Positions 1 to 12,002 of a stretch of DNA of 64,000 nt are shown here, in pieces. Made by a program: the position numbers and the translations under genes. How positions within the stretch are numbered: the stretch's first letter is position 1; every line of letters begins with the position of its first letter. Source of the stretch: Aquilaria yunnanensis (lineage: Eukaryota; Streptophyta; Magnoliopsida; Malvales; Thymelaeaceae); contig CM077594.1 in the NCBI GenBank assembly GCA_039654915.1, positions 109,816,893 through 109,880,892 on the forward strand, written 5' to 3'. The notes under the pieces are model-generated. The model had not been told where the DNA came from. It made no database searches and saw only the letters and a program-made list of their open reading frames with translations.

Positions 1-573
1 TAGGAGTTCAGGCAATGAAAGCTTTTTGTAAATCATGTGTTGTTAAAAAGCTTTAAGTTGAACAGACATGCTTTGATTGATAAAGATGGGTAGAAGGGCA
101 TGTGGCCTTGTTTGAGATGAGGAAGAGGGTTGAATTCATAGTTTTATATGTCATTCGGATCCTTTGAGTGTGCTATAGGTCAAGTTGCTAAATTTACATA
201 AGGGCCTATTATTATTACAACATCTGAACTTGTATAGGGCAGAGGTAGAGGTGGGCAATATCACTGTCATTCATTGTTTCACTCATAAGCCTTCAAGCCA
301 TCCTTTGGGGAACATTATTGAGGACTGTTGGATTTTGTTGCAGTAGTTGGAGGTATTATCTTTTAGACATACTCCACATGAAGAGAATAAGAGCGCAAAT
401 TTTTCTCGCAAATTTGGGGCATTCTTGGTTGGATATTGAAGCTGCATTTGATTGGCCTTTTGGATGATTCAAGTTGAACTTGTTGGAGGATACACATGGT
501 GTCTACTTTGAAGGGGAGTGGTTTCAATTTTTTATTTTGTTTACTTTCTTATCTATACAAAAAAAAAAAAAAA
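1..573 (+). mobile_element. LINE retrotransposon 3' end: decayed RNase H domain plus poly(A) tail
   Basis: From about 185 to 415 one frame reads like the RNase H domain found at the C-terminus of plant LINE polyproteins: a KGLLLLQHLNLYRAEVEVG stretch, then ITVIHCFTHKPSSHPLGNI, IIEDCWILLQ and SFRHTP. The reading breaks with an in-frame TAG at 344-346. A one-base shift near 416 is needed to recover the typical LGHSWLDIEAAFDWP ending. A run of 15 A at 559-573 follows, as expected for a LINE 3' tail. The 5' part lies outside the window or is missing. The element is inactive. The RNase H assignment comes from recalled family motifs, not from a search. Confidence 0.72.
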
Positions 574-3454
574 CACTTATCTAGTTATAAAATGCATTCA
601 TCTATAATTTTAAGACTGTTATTTAGTTTTGATACATAATTGTTTAATTCTAAAATATATTTTTATTTGTCTTATTTTTAATAACTTGTCGAATTCAATG
701 ACCATTAACTTCACACACATTTATAATAGCTTATCTAGTTTTAAAATATACTCATTTAGTTCTAAGATAAAATTTTTTAATTTTGACATATAATTATCTA
801 ATTTTGAAATATATTGTTAATCGTTTAGTTTTAAAACCATTAACTCGATACTTATTTACAATAATTTATCTAGTTCCAATATTCAACTTATATTGAAATA
901 CATTTGTCTATTTTAATATACACTTATTTAGTTTAGAAATGGGCAAAAGGGGTAAATTACCCACTACAGTTTTTTTTATGGGTAGATCGGGCACTATAGT
1001 TTTTTTAAGTTAGATCAGCTGTCAACATTTTCGTTTGGGTAAAATCCACCACTTTTGTTATAATTTTCCAACTGTGTGATAGCATAAGACGTTTTGATAA
1101 CATGAAACAAACGTGGAAAGCTTGCGTACAAAAGGATAAACCAGCTAACTTGGCTTTAAACTTTTTTTCCAACACTATGAAGCCCTTAATAAGCTTTTGT
1201 ATTTGACGATTTAGCTACTATCTACCTTTTGCCAGGGAGAAAATTATGCATACTAGATCTGGATTGTCGTGTCAGAAACTAGTCATGGTCAGACCTTCAT
1301 TCTTATTCTTCAATTAATGGCAAAATTGATGGTGTTGCGTAGTTGGCTCTGTAGCGAACACATGGTGGTGTAGGAAAACATAGTCAATGGGATTCCGACA
1401 GGCTTAATCATCAGCGAGATGGGAGAACAAAGGTGTGGCTTGATCTTTAAAGGGCAACACTTCAGTCGGTGTTTATGAATGATAAATACTTATAAGTGTA
1501 AAACTATTAAGGGTTTAAATCATCATTATACACTTTGAATATGATTAATTTCTCTAATTTGAGTAGTCTTTATAATTTAGAGTTGAAAAACATTTATTTA
1601 CAAATTGAGCTTAGTAACTGCTTTTATATAGGCGAATAAAATCACAATATCCATCAATTCTTGGACCAATGATTAGGTTTCAATTGTCTATAATTTACAG
1701 CTCATGGTGAGCCCAATTGAGAAATGTAGAAGACCAAATTTGAATCACAAACAAAATCAGTTGCACTATTTGTGCACCTAGCGATCCTTCATGAGAAAAA
1801 TCATATATAGAGCTGTGAATGTTAAAATTGAGTGATTTCAAAGTCATACAAAAGCCAACACATAGATATTCAACCCCACTTCATATGCTAAGAACAAATT
1901 TGATCATTTTCAATGCCAAAATATTGTTATAAGTGAGATCATCTATTCTGTCGTGCACTAAAGAACAGTTTTGGTAGAAAAATCATAACTTGAGTTATAA
2001 ATATCGGTTTTGAATTATCAAGCTAGTGTTTCCTAGCTAAAAAAGAGATTTACAATTCTTGTGCTTTCATGAAAAGATGAATCGATATGTATGGGGGTCA
2101 AAAAATTAGAAGAAGTTTGAGCCGCTTATGTTGATTTTGTATTTCACCTACCATTGCTATTACACCAACGATTACTATTTTACTTACCTCATCCATAAGA
2201 CTCTATAAATAAGCTATGGGGGGAGGATGAAACGAAGCTGGTTCCTAGGTAAATTTAAAGTTCTTATATAAAAGCTAGTCTTTATTCTTTGATATTATTC
2301 TTAGCTTTTAATCTTAAAGCTTTATTCAATGTGCTTTCTTCTTGTTATTTCTTTAATATTTCAATATATGTTTATTTCATTTTTATATATGTTATTTACT
2401 CTTATCATACCTAACGAATTTTTATTTTGCTAAGGTGAAAGAGTGAAACATTTGGTATAAAGATTATAGCTAATTTAAATGGATCCTAAAATATTTAGTA
2501 TTTACTTTCTTAATCGATTTAACTACTTTCTTTGTTAAGTGAGAGTTTTGATTTATCAAGGTTAATCATTGACAAAAAGGCTACTTGATTCCTTCTATGA
2601 AGCATGGCTCTACCTACTGTGATATACTAGAATATTGAGTTATTGTAGACAAAGATTAACATGAAGGATACTTGAACTCATTGACAAATGTTGGCATTAT
2701 AGGATTAATGAAAGATAATACTAACTCATGTATAACATTTCTAGAATTTGATTGCTAAATTCACCAATTTGGATATTATTCATGTGTGGATCCCAATTGA
2801 GTGACAAAGTGGGCTAAAATTAATCATAACTGATATACTAAAAGTGGAACCCCTAACCTTAGCTATTTCCTTGAAATTAAGTTTTAATCTAAACTTGTTC
2901 ACACCTTTTGTCAAAGCTTTCTTTACTTCTATAATTTGTATTTCTCAATTTGCTTCTCTGTGGTTTGACATTCAGACTTCTGAGATTTTACCATTTGTGA
3001 CAACCTACACTTGGATAACAACTATTAAAGTGCAGCAAGTAACACATAAAATTAGAGATGGTGGGACAAGGTGGCATAAGGGTGATCGTCTAAAGCTGTA
3101 AATGATAGTCAAAGATTGGTGGAGGTGGCTAAAGCGCTAGGGCCTGATTTAGGAATAACCAACATTGAGAAAAGGTGAAAAGATGCTATTATTTTTAGTT
3201 CAAGTACCTATGTTTATCCATGGGTATAGTTTAGGAATATATTGTATGATGTATCCAAGAGGAGGGGGTTAGATTATGTAGTTTTTCCTTTTCTTTTTTT
3301 CAACTATCCAACACATTAGTAGATATTTCATGAGAAAATAGAATATTCTACCTGTTAATTGTGTAAGTGGCTAATTTGCCTACATTCAAAACAATAATTG
3401 TCAATTTTACTTGAATAAAAATATAAATGGTGAATTTAACTGAAAAACACATAA
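574..3454. other. AT-rich intergenic DNA without a recognisable gene
   Basis: No credible coding region was found. Between about 576 and 930 a degenerate motif of the form TTATCTAGTTTTAAAATA recurs every 30-60 bases, suggesting an eroded minisatellite. At 950-1070 there is a fragment of a common plant repeat type (GGTAAATTACCCACTACAG and a second similar segment). The only sizeable open frame (2844-3101) is AT-rich and resembles no family I know. Confidence 0.5.
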
Positions 3455-3609
3455 GCCCCGTTTAGGAATAGCTTTTGTGATTAACGTCAGAGTTTTGAAC
3501 AATTTATTAACAATTAAGATTAAACTGCTGAAAGTAAAAGTTAAAAATTATTCTTAGATAGATTTTTCAAAACTTTAGCACTAATTGCTAATGTTAATAT
3601 CAAACGGGC
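3455..3609. mobile_element. Short MITE-like element with terminal inverted repeats
   Basis: The left end reads GCCCCGTTTAGGAAT and the right end reads ATCAAACGGGC, giving imperfect terminal inverted repeats of about 10-14 bases around a 155-base AT-rich core without coding capacity. The ends resemble those of hAT- or PIF-type MITEs. I could not fix a target-site duplication, so the superfamily is open. Confidence 0.5.
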
Positions 3610-5384
3610 TCTATAGTGACTGATCTTCATTATTACAATAACTCTATTGGCAAATTTTCCCTTTAGAAATATACCAGACGAAAACAACATACAAGAAAAG
3701 TAAAGGGTATTAGAATTGATTAAATTTGCATATAATTCACATCTCTAGCTTTAAAAAATTCCAAGTCAATTTTAGTTCGTGGAGCTTGATCAAAACTCTT
3801 GTTCAACCTTTGGGCATAAATTTGGAAGAAGTGAGATTTTTAAGCAAAAAGTATTAGAACTGATTAACTTTGCATATTAGTATGGTAAGATTCTTTTAGC
3901 AAGTAAATCTTTAAGGTGGTATCATGTGTTAAAGTGGTACAAAGCATCAAATAATGTCTTTAGTACTGAACCTGTTTTGCTTTCCTTGATGGTGCATTGC
4001 ATTCCTTTTTTTGTGTGAAGTTGCTTCAATCTTCATCAACAACTGAAAGAGAAATGTCATAATGCAATTAAAGTTGCAACTTAGTTTGTTTCATAAATTC
4101 AAATAACACAAACCTGAAAATACATTTCTGGTAACTAGGAAAAATAGAAACACGAGTTTTAGAAAGAAGAAAACAAACAACAATAGAAATGGGAAATGCA
4201 AGAACCCCATCATTTAAAACCACAAAATACCATATCTTCTATACAAGATAAAAAAAACACATAAAAAATCAAGATAATGCATGTAGTTAGGCTTCAAAAG
4301 AATTTACAGTAGATAAATTTCATTTTTTTTTTTTTTTGCTTTCTTTGTAAAAGCCAAGATTCCTAATGGTACAAGCCCAAAATTACATCCAAAGCTTACA
4401 AATCAATGGAGCAGAACAATTGGAGCATTAAATCACCTCCATAATTGACATGATCAGCCTGAAATTCTTCAACTTTGCCCTTCATGTTGTGTCACTTCTT
4501 GACAAGCATTTTTAGCCATTAAGGAATTAGGAACTTACTTTACATCTCCAAGTCCATAATACACCCTTCTTGCCTAGGATCGCATAATGGCATCTCCATT
4601 TTTCATTGCCTGAAAATTAAGCAAAAAAAAAAGGGCATGATCAATTTGCATTAACTTAGGGTTTTTTGCTACCCTTCAAATCGAAAATAGAGATTAGAAT
4701 AGAAAAGACTTACATAAAGAGTTCTTTCTTATTGAGTTCAATTGCCAATGCTCTCTTTATATATCACTTCCTTGCCAACGGCAAGATAAAGATCTAGGAA
4801 CAATTCAAACTTTGATTCATGTCACATATCATTTCTGAAGACCAAAATAACTAAAAACATGAATCCTTAGAGAAAAAACTCTAGAGTTCTTGCCATAGGT
4901 TGAGTTAATTGGGTTAGCAGCAAAAAAAATAGGCCGCGATATGCAAAATAGCAGCAGGTGAATGGGCCAAATTTATAAAGAAAAAAAAATCATTGTAGCA
5001 AGAAACCCTTGTAGTTAATGCCACATCTAATGCTTAGTGCTTTAGTTATTACAATTCATTTGAGTTCATATGATTATGATATATATACTTTGATGGTCAA
5101 TAATTTCCATTTAAAAACCTATCTTGGTGAAAATGGAAAGTAAACCTGTAAATACAAATTGACATCCTAAAGCTTCTAGGAGGGGGGGGGGACTAACATT
5201 CTAGAGCTTCCGAAGAAGGGAGAGAGAGAAAGAAACCATATGTTGCCAGACTTGACAAAAGAAACAACAAGGCTTTGAATTTGATTCAATAATTCTTAAA
5301 AATATTTGCTTCACTTCACAAATAACCCCCCAACTTAGCCGAATCACACGAGTTGATCCATAATTCAGGATTCAGTAAAAAATT
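3610..5384. other. Intergenic DNA, nothing recognised
   Basis: AT-rich, with homopolymer runs (T-run at 4322-4339, G-run at 5182-5190). No open frame resembles a known protein and no RNA gene was seen. The last 60 bases (from about 5326) resemble the terminal repeat of the element that follows, so its true end may be a little further left. Confidence 0.45.
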
Positions 5385-6338
5385 GGCCTAACTATAGAAT
5401 TAGCCCCCGAATTTTGCTAACTCAAGCAAATTGGTTAAAAACTCAATGCTCACTAAAACATGGCCCCTGAATGTTAAAAAGGTATGCAAGTTAGTCCAAA
5501 AGTTACAATAATTAATGGGTAGCATTAAGGGTGAGGGTGATCTGGTGATCGATGGCTAAGGTAGAGTTTACCATGGTCTTTATTATCGCCTTGCTCTTTA
5601 AAGATGTGGACCAATCGCTATAGTAATTTAATTGATTTAGACATGGCGGTGCCCTAATGGGCTGGGAATGTCGTCATAAGAGCCTTCGACCCTACCGCTC
5701 CTTTGACTCATCAATCTCTTCAACTAAAAAATCACGAGGACAATCTGCCGCGAACCTGAAATTTGAAGAGTTGACCACTGAGCGGGGTTAGGTTCCACTG
5801 CTGACGACCGCACAGCCAACCACCAGATTCCAAGAATAAACCCAGGGCGCCTGTTGTTATTGCCAAGGAGAGTCCCAATTCTCTTCATAGCCACATGCTA
5901 GAATTCACCAACGGCAGCAACAATGTAGAGTCTCCCTATTTTCGCATAGCGCCGCCGTCACAGCATCTCGGCTCTTTCTATGTATCAACGATTTTGGGAA
6001 TCCTCTACCTCTCGAATTGGTTCACATCTCGATTGTTGGCATTGACATTCACTATCCCTACTCACCTCTACCAATTTTTTATTCAATGTTGCTATCTCCT
6101 TTGGTTTTAATAATTTTTGTCTATTTCTAAGAATTAGGAGATACTCTGCTTCTGGAATTCATTTGTCAAGGTTAACTCCACCTCAGCTAACCTAGAAGTC
6201 ACATCACTCTCACCCTAATGCCGTCCATTTTTTACTTTAGCAAATGGACTGACTTGCATACCTTTTTAGAGTTTAGGGGTTAAGTTTTAATAAGTACCTA
6301 GTTTTGAATCAATTGAGGGCTAATTGTGTAGTTAGGCC
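5385..6338. mobile_element. Mutator-like non-autonomous element with long terminal inverted repeats
   Basis: The left end (GGCCTAACTATAGAATTAGC and about 180 bases after it) matches the reverse complement of the right end (GGCCTAACTACACAATTAGC and following). Shared blocks include AAAAAGGTATGCAAGT and a GGCATTA..GGGTGAG segment. Total length is about 954 bases. Both flanks carry CAGTAAA followed by T-rich bases (5373-5384 and 6339-6348), a plausible decayed 9-11 base target-site duplication. Long inverted repeats with such a duplication suggest a MULE-type element. The interior holds mixed-composition DNA with no recognised protein. Confidence 0.65.
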
Positions 6339-7823
6339 CAGTAAATTTGAAGTAAAATTGAACTTTGTAAAACCACTAACTTAGACACAATGGAAAATTA
6401 CAAAACCCCTCATTGTCTATTTTAATTTTTCCGAAGAGGCCTTATTAGTTTAGAAATGTCCAAACACACCATCTGCCCCCCCATGCTCCATTGTTTGAAC
6501 ATGAGCCCGCATAGGACGGTAGGCACACGCAAGTGCTTCCAATTCAATTCAATGCAAATCCGACCAAGCTTGTGCAACACAGATTCAGTTGTGGGATCCA
6601 GTCTCATTGCCCTACGAAACACACCATGCCATTAACAAAAGAATTTCCTGTCCCTCCAATTCAGAGAAGACACTGGTGTGTGTGCTTCCCTGCGCGATCT
6701 AACCCGCCGATATCTTCTGATTCAACACATCTGCCAAAGTAATCGCCGTAATGAAACCTGGACTTGAATTCTCGGTATCTCAATCCCTATTTTCCCCTCT
6801 GCTATTCCAACAAACAGAGCCTGCTTTCTAATTGTCTTCTCCCTGCTAGGACAAGCAATTTTATTTTATGGGTGTGTTTGGTTTTTCCTTTTCCTCTCTC
6901 TCTCTCTGTTTTTTTTTTTTGTTGCTAATTTTCTCCTTCCTTCTCGCCTGATGAAGATTTTGTGGTTGAGACATGAGATTGAGTGAGGTTTTACCGTCAA
7001 TGATTTTCCTTCCTTAATTGAGCAGGATAAGTTCAATTCAAATTCTAGAGTGGACCCCATAATGTGTTAGGCAAGGTTCTGTAGTCTACAAGAAACAAAC
7101 AAGTGTAGTAACAGATATGATCAGAATATACGTGAACCGATTCCTGCTCAGAATTAAAGACTTCTCAACCCCAACACTTCCCCCCGCACACCTAGTCACT
7201 ACTCGCAACAACCATGTCCATGTATCCTCTCTGTGTTTGTGAATCAACAATACAGCTGAGAATTTAAACTCAATAAGAGGCTGTCACACTTGCACTGCCG
7301 GGTCCCATGTATGGCCTGTTTTGATCAAAACAAGCATATAAAAATACATGTCACTCAATAGTGAAAAAACAAATCTACTAAACGAAAATCCATAAGTAAG
7401 CCTCATCCCAGATTCCCAGATAAGCCCAATTCAATGGACAGAATTTCGGAGCATGACTCAGATTCGCAAATGTCTGTCCAATCTGAGCAGATAGAACAGT
7501 TGGTACGTGAAAGGAGGACATGTTTTATCCCACGATGGATGTGCAGATGTTATCCTGAACCAAACCAGCAGGAGGAATTTAACAGATGCTTCTATAAAAT
7601 ATTTTACACTTTGTAGTCAGATATTTTCAGCCCATCCCTTCAGCTTGCATTACACTATATACCACATAATGGCTCGGCTCTAAAGTACAGTACTTGGCAA
7701 GGTGGTAATGAGTTGAGCAGATAGCAAAGAAACAACAGACATGGGAATCGAATATTTTAACTGATGAAATTGAAGTCCAAGCCATCCCTTTCATGATTGT
7801 CAGGCCTTTGACTCACACAAATA
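6339..7823. other. Intergenic DNA without recognised gene
   Basis: Short open frames on both strands (for example 6422-6622 minus and 7434-7616 plus) show no family resemblance, and none continues through plausible splice sites. A pyrimidine-rich tract lies at about 6880-6925. The region lies beyond the 3' end of WDR12; its right part may include that gene's downstream sequence. Confidence 0.4.
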
Positions 7824-8058
7824 CACCCTCCATCCCAAAACTTTTGCTCCATTTGACTTTTTGTTATATTTTGACTTGAATTTATTCATATTACTGTTTA
7901 TTAGAAAAAATTAAAATATATATATATTTAGAAACTACATGTCTTAATTTATTATTCATATATAAAGATTTTTCATTTATATATTAAAATGTTGAAAATA
8001 AAAAATCCTAGATTAATTGCCGAAAATAAATGAAGCAAAATTTTTGAGACGAAGGGAG
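7824..8058. mobile_element. Stowaway-like MITE (copy 1)
   Basis: A 235-base element bounded by TA dinucleotides (7822-7823 and 8059-8060). The left end CACCCTCCATCCCAAAA pairs with the right end TTTTGAGACGAAGGGAG. The core is very AT-rich and contains TTTAGAAACTACATGTCTTAA. The same core recurs at 20654-20888 and, in the opposite orientation, at 45165-45668. TA duplication and CTCCNTCC-type ends fit Stowaway (Tc1/mariner-related) MITEs. It lies about 210 bases beyond the WDR12 stop codon and may be part of that transcript's 3' end. Confidence 0.75.
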
Positions 8059-8267
8059 TATCAAACATCTACCCCAACTCAAACAAATGGTTAAAATTCC
8101 ACAAAAAAACTGGTCCAAGCAGTATTTCTGGGCACCACCAGAACTGCCAGTTATAGATTTGCTTTCACAAGTTAATGGGTTTAAAACAGAAGATTTGGTA
8201 AAGTATGACACTTTTCTGAAGTATTTTATCAACCCTGCAACAATACTTTGTAACGTCAAAAGCTACC

Positions 8268-10921
8268 TCACTGGATTGAAATATCGGAAGAAATGCAAAG
8301 CTTTGAATCTGCCCCACCGCTGACTACACTGTCACTTTTCCACCAGTCAGCACAGAGTACCTAAAGCACAGCAAGATCACCATATTAACAGTTTGGTGCA
8401 ATAAGATAGAACCACAAAGGCGAAGAAAGAAACACCACCTTGTCTTTGTGGGAATCGATGACAGTGAGAGGCCACTGTGAACAGGACAACAACGTCAGTA
8501 AGAATTAAGAAAAAAGCTAAATAAAGGTTTGATTAGGCATCCAGAACAAAACCAAGACATAACAAGCAAAGGAGAGTTGCAATACCGCAGTTCTTAAATC
8601 CCACAACATAACTTTCCCATCATAGGATGATGAGAATAAATGAAACCATGATCTATTGTGCCACTTGCAAGCTGAAATCCAAGAAGTGTGAGAGCTGAAC
8701 TGAAACACAGGAGCTGATGTACCTATAAACATGGTAAGTTCCTTTCAGATTGCAAACTGAGTGGAAAAGAGAATCATATTGGACAACACAAACTACCAGT
8801 ATTAACGGACCTGGCTTACGAGGATCCCATATTCGGAGAACCGGGTCAGAGCCACCAGCAGCAATGAGAGCAGAACCTTCACCTCCTACATCAATGCAAT
8901 TAAGGACTTTACCACTGAACTGCAAGCAGAAAACGGAGTCATCAAGCAATGAAAAAAAAGGTTTTCCACTTTATATTTCCAGCAAACTTTTGAAAAGCCA
9001 GAAAAGGAAGCAGTCTTCACATACTATGTCTAACAAATCTTTTCCTGCCTCAATATCCCATTTTCTCACTGAGTGATCCCATGATGCAGAGTAGATTGCT
9101 TCATTTTGATGCCAAACCACAGATGAAACACACTGTGTATGACCCACTAGTGTAGTCACAGCTTCTCCCTAAGCAGACATAAAAGCAATGAGTGACTGAA
9201 AGCAAACTGTTGCCTCCAATATTACAATGAAAATGAAAAGCATAAACTGCCAATTACGACAAACAAATAACAACATACAGTGAACATGATAATGGGAAAA
9301 TGTGAGAAGACAAATAGCACACACCTCTGTTTGAGATTCCTTAGCTTGATTATTGATTTTTCTTTTCTTGATTGACACCAACTCCTCTGACATATCCGAC
9401 TCACTTGCCCGCCACAAATTAATTGTACAATCCCAAGAGCCTGAGCAGATCTGTCATAACAGAAATCAAAGCAATGACTTAAGCTAGAACATTTCCAGTA
9501 TCAAGTTATGAATATAACAGCATGGCTCTAAATCTTCACCAACCATGTCTCCTGAGTTGTTTGCAGCCACACTTTGAACAGCTTCCTTATGGGAAGACAA
9601 AATCTTGAATGACCTTATCTTTTGTGGATTATCATCTAGATCCTCTGTACCAAACTTTTATGAAAGAATTATAAGTTAGCCTGGTGCATTTGGGAGAGAT
9701 TATTGATAAGTGATTATTTCCATATACTGTGATTATTTCCCAACTTGTATACCAACTAAAACCCCACACTTTAAAAAGCCCGAAACCACTTTCAAAACAT
9801 TTTTTTTCACAAAAGTATTTTTTATAATTTTTATAAAAACTGGGTAAGGGAAAAATCATAAAAATTAAATACTTTATAGGAAAAAATATGATTCAATTGA
9901 TTATTAGATGAACAGAGGATTAGCTTTTCAATGACATTGATTCTAGACCCCCCCCCCCTCCCCCCAAAAAAAAAAAACAAACAAACAAAGAAAGAAAAAT
10001 GGACACTAAGTGTTTTTTTCTTTAGTGACTATATAAGCTGTGCCGAAGGTACCGTAGTAACCATTCCGTTATGGAAGAAAATCTCATCCACTTACCTTCC
10101 AAAGCCTCAAAGTTTTATCTTTTGATGCAGTCGCTACAACAGTATTTCTGGCACCTGAAATGAAGGGTAAACATTGCATATATTATTCATAACAACAAGA
10201 ACATACCATTAAGAGACATCTTTGCATGGCACAACAAAATGGAAATCAGAGAGAAGTGATGGTTCTTAAAGACAGAGGGTGGATTTTCAGGAAGGAAAGA
10301 ATCTGATTATATTGTCCCAAAAGCGTAAATTGGCTGCAGAGAATCTAAATCACGCACAAGCACATGAATACAAAGTAAAGCCCATCATTTTACTGGTTAA
10401 TACCTTCTGAATTGACAATACTAACAGATGAAATTGCCTTCTCATGTCCTTCCAATATATGAGTACAAATCCCGGAAGCATTCCATATCCTGAAGAAAAG
10501 TTCAAGGCCATTCTGGGTATAAAATCAAGTAAACAAAATACAGCAGTGCCATGAAAAATCATCAATGGTAGAGGAATGAATTAAACAATCTACCTTCCCA
10601 TACCATCATAGCAACCAGTCAATATGAATCTGCAATGTTATAAAGTGTGTTAGACCACTCCAAGCAACTTGTATCATATCAATGATCTCAGATAAGTTGA
10701 TGAAAACAATGTAGAAACTAGGCAAAAATAGATGAGAAGAAAACCTTTTTACAGCTCATAACATAAAGCACAAATTGAATCCTTCGCATCACAGATTCCA
10801 TCACCTCTATTTTTCAGACAGCTAGAACCATGTAATATTGCATACCCTATCTTAACTACAAGCAAACCTCCCACATATACACCAAGAAAATGTAAATACA
10901 AGGATAAGGCAGAAAATGAAG

Positions 10922-10964
<43 letters not shown>

Positions 10965-11581
10965 ACATTTGAAATGCCTACCTGGGACAAGAACCATCTA
11001 CAGCGCTAACCCAATCGTCATGTGGGAGAGGATCTTCCTGTTTTCTTGGAGCAACAGCTCTAATATACTCAATTTCCACAACTTTTTCCTACAATTCGTC
11101 ACAATTGCCATCCCACTTGTCAAAGTAGAATTCATATAATGACAGTTACAGTTACAAATAAAATAGATAGAAGATGCGAAAAGCCAGTACCGCGGATATG
11201 CCCTTGGCAAGAAGAAACTGTCCGATTGACATACGAACCAGCTCCCCATTGATCAGAAAATCAAACGGCTCTGTCTTCCAATCAGGATGCCCTGCTCAAA
11301 ATCACACGCATGAACTTAACATGACCACGAAACAGCAATTAGTCAACCCCGAAACAAATTGTAACCAAAGAAACAATTAACAACTAAACGATAAAGAGGT
11401 GACCCAGAAATTAACCTGCTTGGAGGATGTTGTTGACGATGCTGGAGAGGCCCAAACGAGTGGCGTTGGAAGGGATGGCAATGGATGTGATGGGGATTTT
11501 GTAGGGAGGTTTGAGCTTTGTCACGAATCGGACCTGAATCCTTCTTGAAGCCTCTTCTTCTCTTTCTCCTGCAGTATCCAT
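8268..11581 (-). CDS. WDR12: Ribosome biogenesis protein WDR12 homologue (13 exons)
   Basis: Exons, 5' to 3' on the minus strand: 11416-11581, 11191-11291, 10982-11088, 10594-10629, 10404-10489, 10096-10154, 9544-9642, 9325-9450, 9025-9168, 8811-8919, 8586-8722, 8439-8474, 8268-8360. Together they give 432 codons plus a stop, with all phases consistent. The N-terminus carries the ubiquitin-like NLE domain (RRIQVRFVTKL onward, about residues 12-90). WD40 repeats follow, with visible repeat signatures such as SSSYDGKVMLWDLRTA, YSASWDHSVRKWDIEAG and GGSDPVLRIWDP. The length is close to the plant protein's usual 430 or so. WDR12 works with PES and BOP1 (PeBoW complex) in nucleolar 27S pre-rRNA processing and 60S assembly. 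Exon 7 uses the acceptor ending at 9643, because the AG two bases upstream would break the frame. Two exons are only 36 bases long. Confidence 0.95.
9952..9978. repeat. C-run followed by A-run in WDR12 intron 6
   Basis: A polypyrimidine run of nearly pure C is followed at once by about 12 A residues within the 453-base intron between exons 6 and 7. It is a low-complexity tract, possibly the edge of a small insertion. Confidence 0.6.
10924..10962. repeat. (GA)n microsatellite in WDR12 intron 3
   Basis: About 19 uninterrupted AG units, lying 20 bases inside the intron from the exon 3 donor (10981). Read on the gene strand it is a CT tract. Confidence 0.95.
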
Positions 11582-11643
11582 CTATACTCTGAGTGGTTCT
11601 GTATCTGAAACAACGCCTTGATTACGAGGAACAGAAGGAAAAA

Positions 11644-11661
11644 TTAGGGTTTTTAGGGTTT
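11644..11661 (-). promoter_or_regulatory. Two tandem telo-boxes upstream of WDR12
   Basis: The plus strand reads TTAGGGTTTTTAGGGTTT, so on the gene strand there are two adjacent AAACCCTAA boxes 63-80 bases upstream of the ATG at 11581. Telo-boxes are known in Arabidopsis and rice to be enriched close to the transcription start of ribosomal protein and ribosome-biogenesis genes, which fits the gene's role. Function here is inferred from motif and position only. Confidence 0.7.
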
Positions 11662-12002
11662 AAGTTTTTGACATGATGAGAAACCAAAGGGAACATAAAT
11701 TACATAATAATTAATAAAGAAACGGTAAGGGTGTATGTGGTTTGGGTTGTAGTTCTTTTATTATACACCTATGTCTAATTAGACATACTAACCTATTCCT
11801 TAATCTTTTATATATATGGCATAAATCATAAAAAGAAATTGACAAAAATATTCTTAGTTAAAATATTCTTCTCTACAAAAAACCCTAGCTTACTACTACT
11901 ATCTCCTCCAGTGTCAGCACCGGTATCGGCATCGGTGCCACCACCGAACTGTCATATGTCATGATCTCGCCGTATACGTCATATTTCATGTTCGAAAAAA
12001 TG

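Noticed and set aside
7434..7616. 60-codon acidic/basic open frame as a small gene
   Set aside because: It has a coding-like start, but no family resemblance and no continuation through splice sites; chance cannot be excluded.
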